A DNA stretch of 64,000 bases. Source: Micromussa lordhowensis. Its lineage: Eukaryota > Cnidaria > Anthozoa > Scleractinia > Lobophylliidae. The position numbers were made by a program, and so were the translations under genes. The stretch's first letter is position 1. Each line of letters opens with the position of its first letter. The stretch covers positions 38,334,937-38,398,936 of the forward strand of contig OZ026599.1 in assembly GCA_964020085.1 (NCBI GenBank), written 5' to 3'. The notes under the pieces are model-generated. The model was not told the origin of the DNA. It searched no databases and saw only the letters and a program-made list of their open reading frames with translations. Positions 1 through 11,030 of this stretch are shown here, piece after piece.

Positions 1-254
1 ACTTCAAATTTCAATTTTCCCAAATCCATCAAATCTTCAGCATTTCATATTTTCCTCAATTTACCTATCTTTTGAGAAAAAAATATCTCTTGCCAAAATG
101 CCCAAAAATCACCCAAAATTTACACAAAACCGCCAAACAGTGGTTAATGAGATAAGCAGAGAGATACAGTGTCGCTTGAAACGTGACCGAGATATTAGGA
201 GAAAGGCCGTTTTAAGCGACCTCAAAACAGCCTTCACGTGTACCCCCGCCTTAA
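1..254 (-). mobile_element. TTAA-flanked MITE, partial copy cut by the left window edge
   Basis: This stretch is the reverse complement of the left part of the complete element at 5810-6230. It ends at 241-254 with the terminus ACCCCCGCC followed by TTAA. The aligned core includes the segments around the AACAGCCTTCACGTGTAC motif and the GGTTAATGAGATAAGCAGAGAG motif. Only one end is inside the window. No coding capacity is seen. It is non-autonomous; the TTAA target suggests mobilisation by a piggyBac-type transposase, which is inference. Confidence 0.7.
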
Positions 255-1275
255 AATATGTTAGCAACGTGGTTTAAAATTTTTCTTTTCAAAACGACTG
301 CAATGCCTAATCGACAAATTGAAACTACCTAAACCTAATTCAGTTAAACTAGTTTAGTTGGTGTGAATAGGGCATAGGATAATTGCATCTCATTTCAATT
401 AAAAGAGCTGGTTATCAATGGCGCACAAGCAGAAGCTAAGCAAGATATATTAGCAGTATTGTAAGTAGAGTAAGTATCGCTAGCAAATGTTAGGGTTTTG
501 TAAGCTACTTAGCTATTGCAAGTAATGTTACTTGTGTAGGGAATGTTCGTATTGTAAGTAACGTTATTGTTGAAAAAAAATAAATTAAAAAATTAGGAAA
601 ATACGCAGGTGCAGTATGAGTGCTAAGAAGTGTCTGTTGTTAGGAAATTGTCGTAAAAAAGGAGATAATTATCAACATCTTACTTCATCGTGCTTATCAG
701 TTATCCGTAAAAACCAGCCTGAAAAGACTAAATTCTTGTTCAAACAATAAACGCAGAGGGCTTAAATTAAATGCAAATATACTTCTGTCTTCATATGTCA
801 CTCCCATTATTAACATTCTTACTGTCGGCGTTCGTTTTAACTATTTCTAAAGAGCTTAAATAAATGAATTAATTAAAGTCGCTTAGAATATATTATTTTA
901 GACATTTTTTGCTATCAGCAGGTTTCTCAATGTACTAAAATAGAAGAAGAAATTACTGATCATTTAAAAGCCTGATATCTATCAGCTTCTAGTTAGTTAC
1001 TGAGAAATAAAAAACGGATCGGCCTCTATTCGGGCTTATTCTGATGTTAATTTCCAACCACCTGTTTTATTGAGGTGTCTCTACCTATGGAGACTCGAGT
1101 TTTAATATCCGCCAAACTGCACTTGATAAGTTAACGAATCATCTTAGATGCTTCTCTTAAAATTTCTAATTTTAAATGATCTTTTTATCAAATTTATCAT
1201 ATTCTAGTTGTTGAACGGATAGGCGTGTTTGAAGACTTTCCTTAGATTAATTAAATCTCTTGCCCTGTAGGTTTG
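255..1275. other. Intergenic, no gene seen
   Basis: AT-rich sequence downstream of the first GPCR gene. An A-rich stretch near 570-600, preceded by repeated ATTGTAAGTA words at 455-565, looks like the 3' tail of an old retroelement; a similar A-rich tail occurs near 16735-16770. A possible polyadenylation signal for the minus-strand GPCR lies at 1066-1071 (AATAAA on the minus strand). I see no open frame with protein-family features. Confidence 0.5.
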
Positions 1276-2310
1276 TTATCCCATGTTTGGCTCGCAGCAT
1301 GTTGAAGCGTCAAATACTGTAGTCCTCCGTTCTGTCACCCACATTTGCGGTTTATCTCTGGAACGGAGCCTTCCAAAGCATTTAAAAATTTGCGTACAAG
1401 CAGTTCTGAATCGTCTCGATCGAATAGAATATATCCAGGGATTTATAGCCGAACTCAGATACGCCACAAAAGAAACCCACGGCCATGCCACACGTTCCAA
1501 TTTTGTGAAAATTACTTGATGCTTAAGCATCTCTGATCCGGCCAAACTGACTTGAACTACTGCTGTGACAAGACTCGGTACCCACAGCACAATAAAGAGA
1601 ACAATGACTATTGCAACAGTATATGCTGTCTTAGCGTGGCTGACTTCAGTGTTGTTGCGTCGAAAGCGAGTGCGACTTGTTAGTGAGTTTTCGTGGTTTA
1701 TTTTCCGAACTTGTTGCTTAGCCGCCTTGAAAATCTGCATGTAACAGAACGTTATAATGATAAAGGGTATAATGCAAGTTATGACTCCCATGACGAGCCA
1801 AAGTATCGATAGGTAGTCGGGATTGTCAATGAACAACCGAACGCTTGCAAAGACCAGAGATGTAATCCAAACGGAAGCGGTTGCAAGTGCACAGTGTTTC
1901 AAGGTAGCCAGGGCTTCGTATCGGAGTCCGAAATTCACAGCGATGTAACGATCAACACTGATGGCGGTTAACCCGAATGTGGTTGCCACAACTGCCTGGA
2001 TCCACGAAAAATCGTCCACCTTGTCGAACGCAGACCCTATGATAGGAAGATCAGGATTCAGGTAACTAAATATGACGGCTTTTGCAGATAAGAGAGGATT
2101 AAGAAGAATTCCAACCACCATGTCGGCCGCTGCTAACGAGCAAATGAAGAAATTGGAGATTGTATGGAGAGCTTTCGTGCGGTATATAGCAAGAAGAACA
2201 ACCGCATTTCCAATAATTGCTAAGACACCAGACATACAGCTTAACACCGCCAGCCAGAGAAATGCCGGTGACTTTGCGGAAATGACTGGAGGGCTGGTTG
2301 TTTCGTTCAT
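1276..2310 (-). CDS. Class A (rhodopsin-like) GPCR, adenosine/MECA-like, single exon
   Basis: A 344-residue seven-transmembrane receptor encoded without introns. The start ATG at 2310 opens MNETT, a possible N-glycosylation site. Class A landmarks are present: GN in TM1 (N35), SLAAAD in TM2 (D63), DRY at 120-122, LWVP in TM6 and NPWIY in TM7, then a basic C-terminal tail. The SLAxADxxVG signature in TM2 recalls adenosine and related MECA receptors. The cysteine normally found at 3.25 is replaced by Asp (D96), and extracellular loop 2 is very short and has no Cys, so the usual TM3-ECL2 disulphide cannot form. W103 sits at position 3.32. It is a paralogue of the receptor at 9304-10260 on the same strand. 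The ligand is unknown. It should act at the plasma membrane through G proteins. Confidence 0.93.
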   Translation of the reverse strand: MNETTSPPVISAKSPAFLWLAVLSCMSGVLAIIGNAVVLLAIYRTKALHTISNFFICSLAAADMVVGILLNPLLSAKAVIFSYLNPDLPIIGSAFDKVDDFSWIQAVVATTFGLTAISVDRYIAVNFGLRYEALATLKHCALATASVWITSLVFASVRLFIDNPDYLSILWLVMGVITCIIPFIIITFCYMQIFKAAKQQVRKINHENSLTSRTRFRRNNTEVSHAKTAYTVAIVIVLFIVLWVPSLVTAVVQVSLAGSEMLKHQVIFTKLERVAWPWVSFVAYLSSAINPWIYSIRSRRFRTACTQIFKCFGRLRSRDKPQMWVTERRTTVFDASTCCEPNMG

Positions 2311-4084
2311 CTCTGTTGTTTGAAGCTGACGCTTTCAATTCCTGCCAAGGTCTTGTCGTTAATTTAAGTCTTCCTGTTATTAAGGTGTTATGTTCACCAG
2401 TTGATGTCTTTCTCCGGGAGTCAATTGAACGAAGAATATGACTTTTATCTCGATGTACTGCCCAATAATCTAAAACTGAATATTATGTTTTTTTCATTTT
2501 TTTAAACGTCAGATCTGACCAATCGCTGATCCTCGGTAAAAAAAAAGAAATTTGATATCTTCGGCGTGCAAGTCTCATATAAACCCCCTTGTGTTGTGAA
2601 CCCTAGAGGCTTGCTCATTTCAAGATTGAGTGAAAAGAAGAATTTTCTTAGCCCCACTTCGTTGCGTGTTTTAATATGTTTAGCATGAAGAGCAAGAGAA
2701 AAGCAAATCAGTTATTAATATTTAATATTTTTCTTCGCCTTAAAGACAAAACTTTTAATTAACAAAGCAAATTTCAAGCTGAGCTCCAGCATGGAAAAAC
2801 AGTTTGTTATTTTACATTATCTACTGGACGTACTGTTAGCAGTTTTTTTCCGTTTGTTTACATTTATTCTATTCGTTGTGTTCATGCAATAGATCCAGCA
2901 GATGTGCTAACTGAATGTGAAAAAAGGATGACTATCGGAACAAAAAGTAAGGCCTTTGTTGACAAATAATGTCTTCCAAATGACAAAAGAAAATAATAGT
3001 GTAATACGCTGGCCTGTGTTGTGAGAGAGGGGGCACTGTGGTTAAGGACAAACCATATTTTCTCTTGGACAAACCCAGAATGAAGATCAAGAAAATATGT
3101 AGGAGACCAAACGATGCTTGGATAGGATATGCGAGGAAAAGGTCCGGTGCTGAATTATCTCTGAGTTTCTTAACAAAAAAATATTTACATTAATATAATT
3201 TTCATAACAATGTAATAAATTTTGCAAAAGGCCCGATTTCCACTCAGTCAAATTAGCTTTGAACGGTTTTTAAAGACATTAAATGAAAAAAACTCAGCAA
3301 TTTGTGCCGATACACAAGATAATATAGCTCGTCCAAGGTTTGCGGCTTAACGCTTCATGATATAACTGAACGCCTGCAAGCGGCTAGCTTTGTAACCAAG
3401 ATAAAGATCTTAGCCTATTGTTTCCAAGACAATGGCTACATGGCACACCTGTTCTCAACTTATGAGATATATCCAGCAGTCACGGAAACAAAAACTCTAC
3501 CAACTGGAAGCGAACCTATGAACGTCTGCACAGCGGTCTGACCTTAATCACAGAACTACGTATGAGCTAGGCGTACAAAAAACAAGTGCGACTTTCTAGC
3601 AGAGAAACTTTCTTGTTAGAATTGAAGCACCCCCCCTGCCCCCTTTCATATTTGCCTAAAGAATATGCGCATGCGATAACGATGGAAACACCTGCAGATT
3701 CCAAACTGTCAAAGTGCGACACAAACCCATGATAAGAAGGCTACGGAGTTCTAGACAATGTTTGTGTTACAAGCACGTATACTAGTTTTCAGATTGCACA
3801 GAAATTTAATTTGGTCATTTCATTTTGTTGGTTTGTAGAGAACGGCAAAGAAATGTTCCAATATTTATAACGTGTTAAAAGGAGAAAGAAAAGTAAACAA
3901 AGGAAAAAATTAGCTTCAATAAAAGGTTGATTGCGTGAAGTTTGGGACACCGAAGTAGTTATGGAAATAATCGAGTAGGTACCCAAAGTAACAAAATTTA
4001 GCAAAAGGAATTATTACAGTGTAAAATAAACTATTTAGGTTATGAACCATTCATAGGCATTGCCTCTCACTCCATAATGATGCT
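2311..4084. other. Intergenic, no gene seen
   Basis: Upstream flank of the first GPCR and further non-coding sequence. Short AT-rich open frames have no recognisable features. Promoter elements cannot be assigned with confidence. A homopyrimidine run at about 3628-3645 is the only compositional oddity. Confidence 0.5.
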
Positions 4085-4700
4085 ATTTCAAAAAAAAAAA
4101 AAAACAGATAGAATGATTTACTGTATCAAAAGCTTTTTTTTTTAAGTCAATAAAGATGCCACAGCCAAACTCCTTGTTGTCAACAGAATAGCGAATTTAT
4201 TCGCAATACTTATAAGTGCATGATTAGTTGAGCATTTCTGTCTAAAACCAAACTGAAGTGAGTAGAGAATGTTATGACATTTAAGATAGGTATACCTTTC
4301 TCAAATATTTAACTGAAAGCTGATAGGATTGATATTGGTCTGTTATTATCTTTGTCTTGTGTGGAATTTTTCTTAAAGACTGGTGTTACTTTGTCAATTT
4401 ACGTTTTTTCAGGGAAGATGCCAACAAAGAAACGATTCATTGACTAAGCATGATAGAAGTCTGTGCCGGAGCAATATAGGCCTTGGAGAATTTTTAGCAA
4501 TGGTACAGGACACAATGCCGCGACACATCCGGGGCTTTTATGTGACTTCCGCGCGTAAATTCAAACTGAATAATGATCTCAGCTGTCCAGACAATAAGAA
4601 AAACTGGCCGATATCTGCAAACAGTATGTATGTTTTGCGCGATTACGAGCTTATTGGGCAAGTTTCGTAAAAGTTTGCATATGGCTTTTGAAGATGACAC
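4085..4700 (-). pseudogene. Decayed non-LTR retrotransposon (LINE) reverse transcriptase fragment
   Basis: The minus strand, read across several frames and stops, gives reverse transcriptase motifs in the correct order. KVTPVFKKNS lies near 4368-4396, RPISILSAFS near 4316-4350, a FRQKCSTNHAL-like segment near 4205-4245, and FIDLKK.AFDTVNHSI near 4115-4165. The last is the box that carries the first catalytic Asp in LINE reverse transcriptases. Frameshifts and stop codons interrupt it, so it is dead. The 5' boundary near 4700 is approximate. Family resembles CR1/L2/jockey-like elements by motif wording, which is inference. Confidence 0.72.
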
Positions 4701-5296
4701 ATCAGTAGAAAATAAGAGACCTCTTCTGTGAATACTAGTCGCAAATTTTATTTAAATTTGGTCCATTTCAAGGAATTTTTGATATAAGTGTAAACTTCGA
4801 AGCTAAATTTTTAGGAGTCAACTTTATATGAAGTAACAGGAGAGAGTAACATTGAGTCAGGGAAATTTCCCTTAAATAGGATACTAGTTCCCATTGGGTA
4901 TATCCTTGTCTGTGTTTTTACCTACATTAACTTTACTAATGTTTATGATTGTTCTAATTCCTAACCAGATTTTTTTTTCATATTACTCTTATTACACAGA
5001 AAGTAATTCTTTACATAATTTGACTTGCTAACACTGATTTATATCTTAAACGATACTATTCCTGAGTTTCTTATAACGAAAAATCAAATTTGGATCTGGT
5101 TGATTTTACTTAATGACATGTGACTCTATATTTTATTTGTTTTATTTAGCAAGTATTTATTTGGTTATTTAGGGTTTAGTGGATAATTTAATTTCGCGCT
5201 CAGTTGAAAGCTTCCTGCGTGGCACATGAGAGTTGATAAATTGAGAGATTTGATCATAAAAAAGGATTTTTCACATGAATGTGAGGCTTAGGATGT

Positions 5297-5298
<2 letters not shown>

Positions 5299-5336
<38 letters not shown>

Positions 5337-5376
5337 GTCAATCAGTCAATCAGTCAGTCAATCAATCAATCAATCA
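5299..5376. repeat. CAAT tetranucleotide microsatellite
   Basis: About 19 units of CAAT with a few CAGT variants. It is followed directly by ATTTTATTTAAAACTCGGT. A similar TTTATTTAAACACGGT word follows the tail repeats of the LINE at 32344, so the array may be the 3' tail of a minus-strand LINE remnant. Confidence 0.85.
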
Positions 5377-5809
5377 TTTTATTTAAAACTCGGTTAAAAT
5401 CTTCACTAAGTACAACATTATAAAATCTAAATTCAAATATTTCATTACTTAAAACTATCATACACCGTTTTACAAGATTGATGAGTGGGAATCCGATGAT
5501 TCAAACACGCGATTGATTTCCGTCTTGAATTTCGCACTATAAGTGTTGCTATTCAAATTTAGTTTATTTTTCTCCTCATTAGACATTTTGTTTGGTGACG
5601 TCCCCGCTGCTTATTCCAGTGTGATTTGCTTAACTTCCTTTTCAGTGTTTTTTGATAGCAGCATGTTGATCATCTGTAGTAGAGTAGATGGTACACAAAG
5701 TGTTTACGACATCCGTGACATCTTCAGCGTTATAAACAGAGGAGCAATTAAGGGCATTAAATAACAACGATATTCAAAAACGCCCAGAGGCGCCTTAGGG
5801 ACACCTGCC
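5377..5809. other. Intergenic, possible LINE 3' remnant, no gene seen
   Basis: Begins with a word resembling a LINE 3' end next to the CAAT array. The rest shows only short open frames without family features. Confidence 0.35.
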
Positions 5810-6230
5810 TTAAGGCGGTGGTACACGTGAAGGCTGTTTTGAGGTCGGTTAACACAGCCTTTCTGCCAATATCTCGGTCAAGTTTCAAGCGACACTATAT
5901 CTCTCTGCTTATCTCATTAACCACTGTTTGGCGGTTTTGTGTAAATTTTTGGGTGATTTTTGTGCATTTTGGGAAAGAGATATTTTTTCTCAAAGGATAG
6001 GTTAAATTGAGCGAGGAAAATATCAAATGTTGAAGATTTGATGGATTTGGAGAATTGAAATTTGAAGTGAAGAACTAGTAGACGGATACCAAACAGTCCC
6101 CTAACAACCTGGGGCTCTCTTTGGCGGGGGTCAACTGTCCGGTAGTATTTCCAACCCATCTTAATCCTAACAATTTCCTTTTTTATATCACTTGAAATTT
6201 CACGGCTATTTATGTTTACCCCCGCCTTAA
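5810..6230. mobile_element. TTAA-flanked MITE, complete (about 420 bp)
   Basis: The element starts TTAAGGCGGTGGTACACG at 5810 and ends ACCCCCGCCTTAA at 6230. The ends are inverted repeats of each other (GGCGG[T/G]GGTA) and both are flanked by TTAA. A second, inverted partial copy lies at 1-254, which confirms the right boundary independently. There is no open frame encoding a transposase. TTAA target sites are typical of piggyBac-superfamily elements, so this is a likely non-autonomous derivative. Confidence 0.78.
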
Positions 6231-6462
6231 TGATGCTGTACACCGGAAATTATCTATCAGGCCTCGTTCACACTTCGCTGGAGGAATTTGGAAACGGAGC
6301 TTTCTTTCTTCTCCGTCACGAAAATAAACGCTCTTCAAACCGGAAGAATTTGAAAATGCCGGATTTGCGTTTTAGTATGGACGGAAAACATTTTGAAAAC
6401 GAGGCTTTTCGAAATCGATAACGTTCCGATAACCCTGAAATTCCCCTGCCCGAGTTTTCATC

Positions 6463-6653
6463 AAATGACCGCTCGCTCAACCACAAAATCCGATATGACC
6501 GGTCACTCAAGCACAAATCCGATATGACCGGTCACTCAAGCACAAATCCGATATGACCGCTCACTCAAGCACAAATCCGATATGACCGGTCACTCAACCA
6601 CAAATCCGATATGACCGCTCACTCAACCACAAATCCGATATGACCGGTCACTC
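6463..6653. repeat. 29-bp tandem repeat, about 6.5 units
   Basis: Unit of the form AAATCCGATATGACCGGTCA plus CTCAASCAC. Several units carry the perfect palindrome TGACCGGTCA; others have TGACCGCTCA, often alternating. It lies between the TTAA-MITE and the inverted repeat at 6669-6813. Confidence 0.9.
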
Positions 6654-6668
6654 TTCCCTCGGCGTGAA

Positions 6669-6813
6669 CCTCGTTCCCATGGCTTTTCCCTTTATGAAAT
6701 TGGGAGGGGTCGGAAAAGGCCCTGGCATCGGCCGGTCACGTGTCCACCTTACACCCTGAAATCCTTTTCTCGCCCCTCCCAATTTCATAAAGGGAAAAGT
6801 CCTGGGAACGAGG
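6669..6813. repeat. Inverted repeat, 42-bp arms
   Basis: Arm 6669-6710 (CCTCGTTCCC...GGGAGGGGT) is the near-perfect inverse of 6771-6813. The loop is about 60 bp. Probably a small foldback element; no coding capacity. Confidence 0.85.
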
Positions 6814-7498
6814 TTGCTTCGGCGTAGTGCGGACTAATGTCTCACTCAAAGTCTGATCAAAACAATAGGATAATTATTGTTTACTACTAATAGATGTTTA
6901 GTCTTAACTCTAGCGAGTTAGTTCGCGATTTCATACGGCTGGATTGTAAGCCTTGTTTCCGGAATCGGCAAATATCGAAGGGTTGATCTTTAACAAAGTT
7001 CCGATAGAGTCCAACTGCGATCCCAAACTTCTGATCTTTCTAGCTTTGAAGGCGTCCTTGGCAAGAAAACCCAACTCGGAAACAAGCAGCAATACAGGAA
7101 CAGATGGTAATGATGTTAAAGAGTCGTTGGAGCTTATAGAAACTTACCATTGAGAAGTACATTCAAAACATTGCGCGCAGATTATTGGACAAGATTTGTC
7201 CGCTATATTTTGACTCATCAAATCCACTCAGTCTCAGAAACTGGTTTGTCCGGTTTCAACATGACGTCAGTGCGTTCTCATTGGCTCATATGCAACCCTT
7301 TTGTTCTTTTGCTATATAACCGCGACACCACCCGGATGGTTGGGCGGCTAGTTAACTCTACAGCAATACAAACATCTCTTTTCTTAACACACACGTGTAT
7401 AATTTTTCTCTCTCAGCTCCCCCCTTCATTCCCGTCAAGCCCTGCATCTCTTAAAACCATTTATCATCTATCCCCCAAATACAGTTATACACTATACA
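6814..7498. other. Intergenic, no gene seen
   Basis: Contains open frames of up to 139 codons that merge into the minisatellite downstream and have no protein-family features. Confidence 0.45.
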
Positions 7499-8856
7499 TA
7501 CATATCTCATTAATCTCCCAGATATATCTACATCTCATAAATCTCCCACATGTACCTACATTTCATTAATCCCCCACATATACCGACATCTCCTTAATCT
7601 CCCAGATATATCTACATCTCATTAATCTCCCACATGTACCTCTCCCACATATACCTACATCTCATTAATCCCCCAGATATATCTACATCTAATTAATCCC
7701 CCAGATATATCTACATCTCATTAATCTCCCACATATATCTACATCTCATTAATCTCCCACATATATCTACATCTCATTAATCCCCCACATATACCTACAT
7801 TTCATTAATTTCCCACATATACCTACATCTCATTAATCCCCCACATATATCTACATCTAATTAATCCCCGACATATATCTACATCTCATCAATCCCCCAC
7901 ATATACCTACATTTCATTAATTTCCCACATATGTCTACATCTAATTAATCCCCCACATATATCTACATCTCATTAATCTCCGACATATATCTACATCTCA
8001 TTAATCTCCCACATATACCTACATCTCATTAATCTCCCACATATATCTACATCTCATTAATCTCCCACATATACCTACATCTCATTAATCCCCCACATAT
8101 ATCTACATCTCATTAATCTCCCACATATACCTACATCTCATTAATCTCCCACATATATCTACATCTCATTAATCCCCCACATATACCTACATCTCATTAA
8201 TCCCCCACATATACCTATATCTCATTAATCTCCCACATATACCTACATCTCATTAATCCCCCACATATACCTACATCTCATTAATCCCCCACATATACCT
8301 ACGTCTCATTAATCCCCCACATATACCTATATCTCATTAATCTCCCACATATACCTACATCTCATTAATCCCCCACATATACCTACATCTCATTATCTCC
8401 CACATATACCTACATCTCATTAATCTCCCACATATACCTACATCTCATTATCTCCCACATATACCTACATCTCATTAATCTCCCACATATACCTACATCT
8501 CATTAATCCCCCACATATACCTACGTCTCATTAATCCCCCACATATACCTATATCTCATTAATCTCCCACATATACCTACATCTCATTAATCCCCCACAT
8601 ATACCTACATCTCATTATCTCCCACATATACCTACATCTCATTAATCTCCCACATATACCTATATCTCATTAATCTCCCACATATACCTACATCTCATTA
8701 ATCCCCCACATATACCTACATCTCATTATCTCCCACATATACCTACATCTCATTAATCTCCCACATATACCTACATCTCATTAATCCCCCACATATATCT
8801 ACATCTCATTAATCCCCCACATATACCTACATCTCATTAATCTCCCACATATACCA
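7499..8856. repeat. Minisatellite, 28-bp unit, about 48 copies
   Basis: Unit is about ATCTCATTAATCYCCCACATATAYCTAC, with C/T variants, occasional CATTATCTCCC short units and early diverged copies near 7499-7700. A higher-order block is visible: the rare variant CTACGTCTCATTAATC occurs near 8301 and again about 222 bp later near 8523, followed by the same order of variant units for about 140 bp. It occupies most of the space upstream of the second GPCR's 3' end. Confidence 0.95.
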
Positions 8857-9303
8857 ATATCTTTAATTTATTTTTTTATCTAGTAACGCATTACTTGATG
8901 AACATTTGATGGCCAGTGTTTCGTTTTATATCACGGTTTTAGCTTGCAAATTTATGTTGCAAGAAAACAAACGTTTTTAGTTCCATTGCGGAAGTAAATT
9001 GAGTAGAAAATCAACCATTAACCTACAAGTAATTTTTATCGCCAACAGCTAAAAATATCACATTCAATTGATTATTTGCAGCGCAACGACTTAATTTCAT
9101 CAGCTGCCAGCCAGTCTCCAAAGTGTCCTCTAAAATGAGTATAATTAGCAATACTTATGCACACGAAATATTGTGCAATTTTCTGAACTCTTTAAATGTT
9201 ACAGCCACAACGACGTAAATTCAAAAACGATTTTGTTTCCTCCGGTTTGAACATACCAGAGGCTCAGTGTTTTCCTGCACCCAAAGGTTAAGCAATTTAA
9301 AAA
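8857..9303. other. Intergenic, 3' flank of the second GPCR, no gene seen
   Basis: AT-rich sequence between the minisatellite and the GPCR stop codon. It probably contains the receptor's 3' UTR on the minus strand. No clear AATAAA was identified. Confidence 0.4.
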
Positions 9304-10260
9304 CTAACTGCTTTTCGAGTTTCGGAAACTTGCTGCAATACTCCGAGAAAGCTCTCTCTTCAAACGCTTTCGACCCAAAATTCTTCTCAGGGTATTTTTA
9401 AACTCAGGCACTCGTATTGTATATACCCAGGGATTTATTGCTGAAGAGCAAAAGCATAGAAAAGCCAGCCAGAACCACGCAAAATCAATTCGCAATTTTT
9501 TACAACGATCCACCGTGGTCAGCTCAATACAAGAGGCCACAAAGCTCGGTGTCCACATCATTACGAAAAGTGAAATAATTATCGCCGCCGTCCAGGCTGC
9601 CTTTCTGTTCTTTGCACACAGTTTCGCTTCCTCGGCGCTCAACTTTCGCTTGAGGATCTTTTTGATTTGCGCTTTGGCTGCGCAGTAGATTTGCATATAA
9701 CAAAATCCGATTAAAAGTAAAGGCATTATAACTGTTATGAGAGTGATTGAAATCCAAAGCCTTGGTAGAATCGCTTGATTGTGGATAAAAAGTCTCGCCG
9801 AAGCAAATACGATAGAAAATAGCCAAATAAAAGTTAACGCCCCGAAACATTTCTTGCGCGTAATGACTGTGTGATATTTGAACACAGCCGTAATTGCCAC
9901 GTACCTGTCGATACTAACAGCACATAAATTAAAAGTTGTGCTTGTTGTTGTTTGTATCCACATGAAGTCTGCTAGCTTCGAGAGCCAGTGATTTCCTTGC
10001 CACCGGTTCAGCGCAACTTTCGAAATCAGAATTGGGTTCATGAAGACACCCACTGAAACGTCAGCGAAAGCTAGTGAAGCAATGAAAAAGTTCGATACTG
10101 TGCGAAGTGCAGTCGTTTGGTATATTGCGAACAAAACAATTCCATTGCCGAACAAGCAAGTTATACTCGATACAGAGTACAAACAAATCAGAAAAGCTGA
10201 GGAAATTAAGGAGAACTCAACAGAGCAATTGTCGAGTCTTCCACGTGTGGTGTTGTTCAT
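9304..10260 (-). CDS. Class A GPCR, adenosine/MECA-like, paralogue of the receptor at 1276-2310
   Basis: A 318-residue single-exon receptor starting at ATG 10260 (MNNTT). An upstream in-frame GTG is not a credible eukaryotic start. Landmarks: GN in TM1 (N39), SLAFAD in TM2 (D67), DRY at 118-120, MWTP in TM6, NPWVY in TM7. As in its paralogue, position 3.25 is not Cys (S94), extracellular loop 2 lacks Cys, and W101 is at 3.32. The two share TM2 wording (TAL.T.SNFFI.SLA.AD) and the short ECL2, so they are products of a local duplication. Both are on the minus strand about 7 kb apart. Ligand unknown; expected at the plasma membrane. Confidence 0.93.
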   Translation of the reverse strand: MNNTTRGRLDNCSVEFSLISSAFLICLYSVSSITCLFGNGIVLFAIYQTTALRTVSNFFIASLAFADVSVGVFMNPILISKVALNRWQGNHWLSKLADFMWIQTTTSTTFNLCAVSIDRYVAITAVFKYHTVITRKKCFGALTFIWLFSIVFASARLFIHNQAILPRLWISITLITVIMPLLLIGFCYMQIYCAAKAQIKKILKRKLSAEEAKLCAKNRKAAWTAAIIISLFVMMWTPSFVASCIELTTVDRCKKLRIDFAWFWLAFLCFCSSAINPWVYTIRVPEFKNTLRRILGRKRLKRELSRSIAASFRNSKSS

Positions 10261-11030
10261 AGCACCGAACACGATTCCTTGTACTTAAAAGTTGAGCGCA
10301 GACAGAGTTTTTTTCAGATTATCTCAGTGTTCAGCTTTTTATCAGTTGTCCAGTTGCCGAATAGTCTATCGGAAGGGAGAGCTGCTTGTAGAAGTGCTTT
10401 TCCGTTCCAAAATGTGGCGACTTCTTAGCGAAATCCGTGTAATGTCAAAAAGACTCTGCTCAGCTATCCTAATGACATAGGACAAGAAACTAATTGAAAA
10501 AAGTAATTATACCCGTTGTAATTAACTTTTGGCGCACGTTTGCGGATATTGGACGTTTTATTCGTCCTTTTTGCATTATTTAGTGTCAGATCGTAATAAA
10601 AATGTTTTATTTGGTCAGGATGGTCATCTCGAACAAACAGATCCGCCTTCTTAGATTTGATGACAAGTCAGATAGAACGACGCAACAATTGCGCTTGTTT
10701 ACACAGCTTTTGTAAATATCTTGACATAAATTGATCCGCTGATTTTCACCACAAATTCAAAAAGATTTTGAGTTTGATACAGATTAAAGCGCCGTGTGAT
10801 TGATATTTTTCAATCATTAATTTGTATTGGCCTTTGCCGTGTGCCGCTAAAATGTCTTAACGTTTATTATAACATCTTGTTGATTAATTGATGTTGAAAA
10901 TTTGAACTGCTTTATATAAAGTGCTTTGCAAAGATAGATTTTCTGAAACGTTAGAACCAGCTGTTTTTTTTCTCTCTAGCCTTGAAGTTGGAGTGCTGTC
11001 TCTATTTGACTTCGTTTTCGTTTCAATATT
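10261..11030. other. Intergenic, 5' flank of the second GPCR, no gene seen
   Basis: Upstream region of the minus-strand receptor. No recognisable coding or RNA feature. It ends at the TTAA that starts the next mobile element. Confidence 0.45.

Noticed and set aside
7499..8856. CRISPR-like array
   Set aside because: Units are contiguous 28-bp tandem repeats without unique spacers, and the genome is animal.
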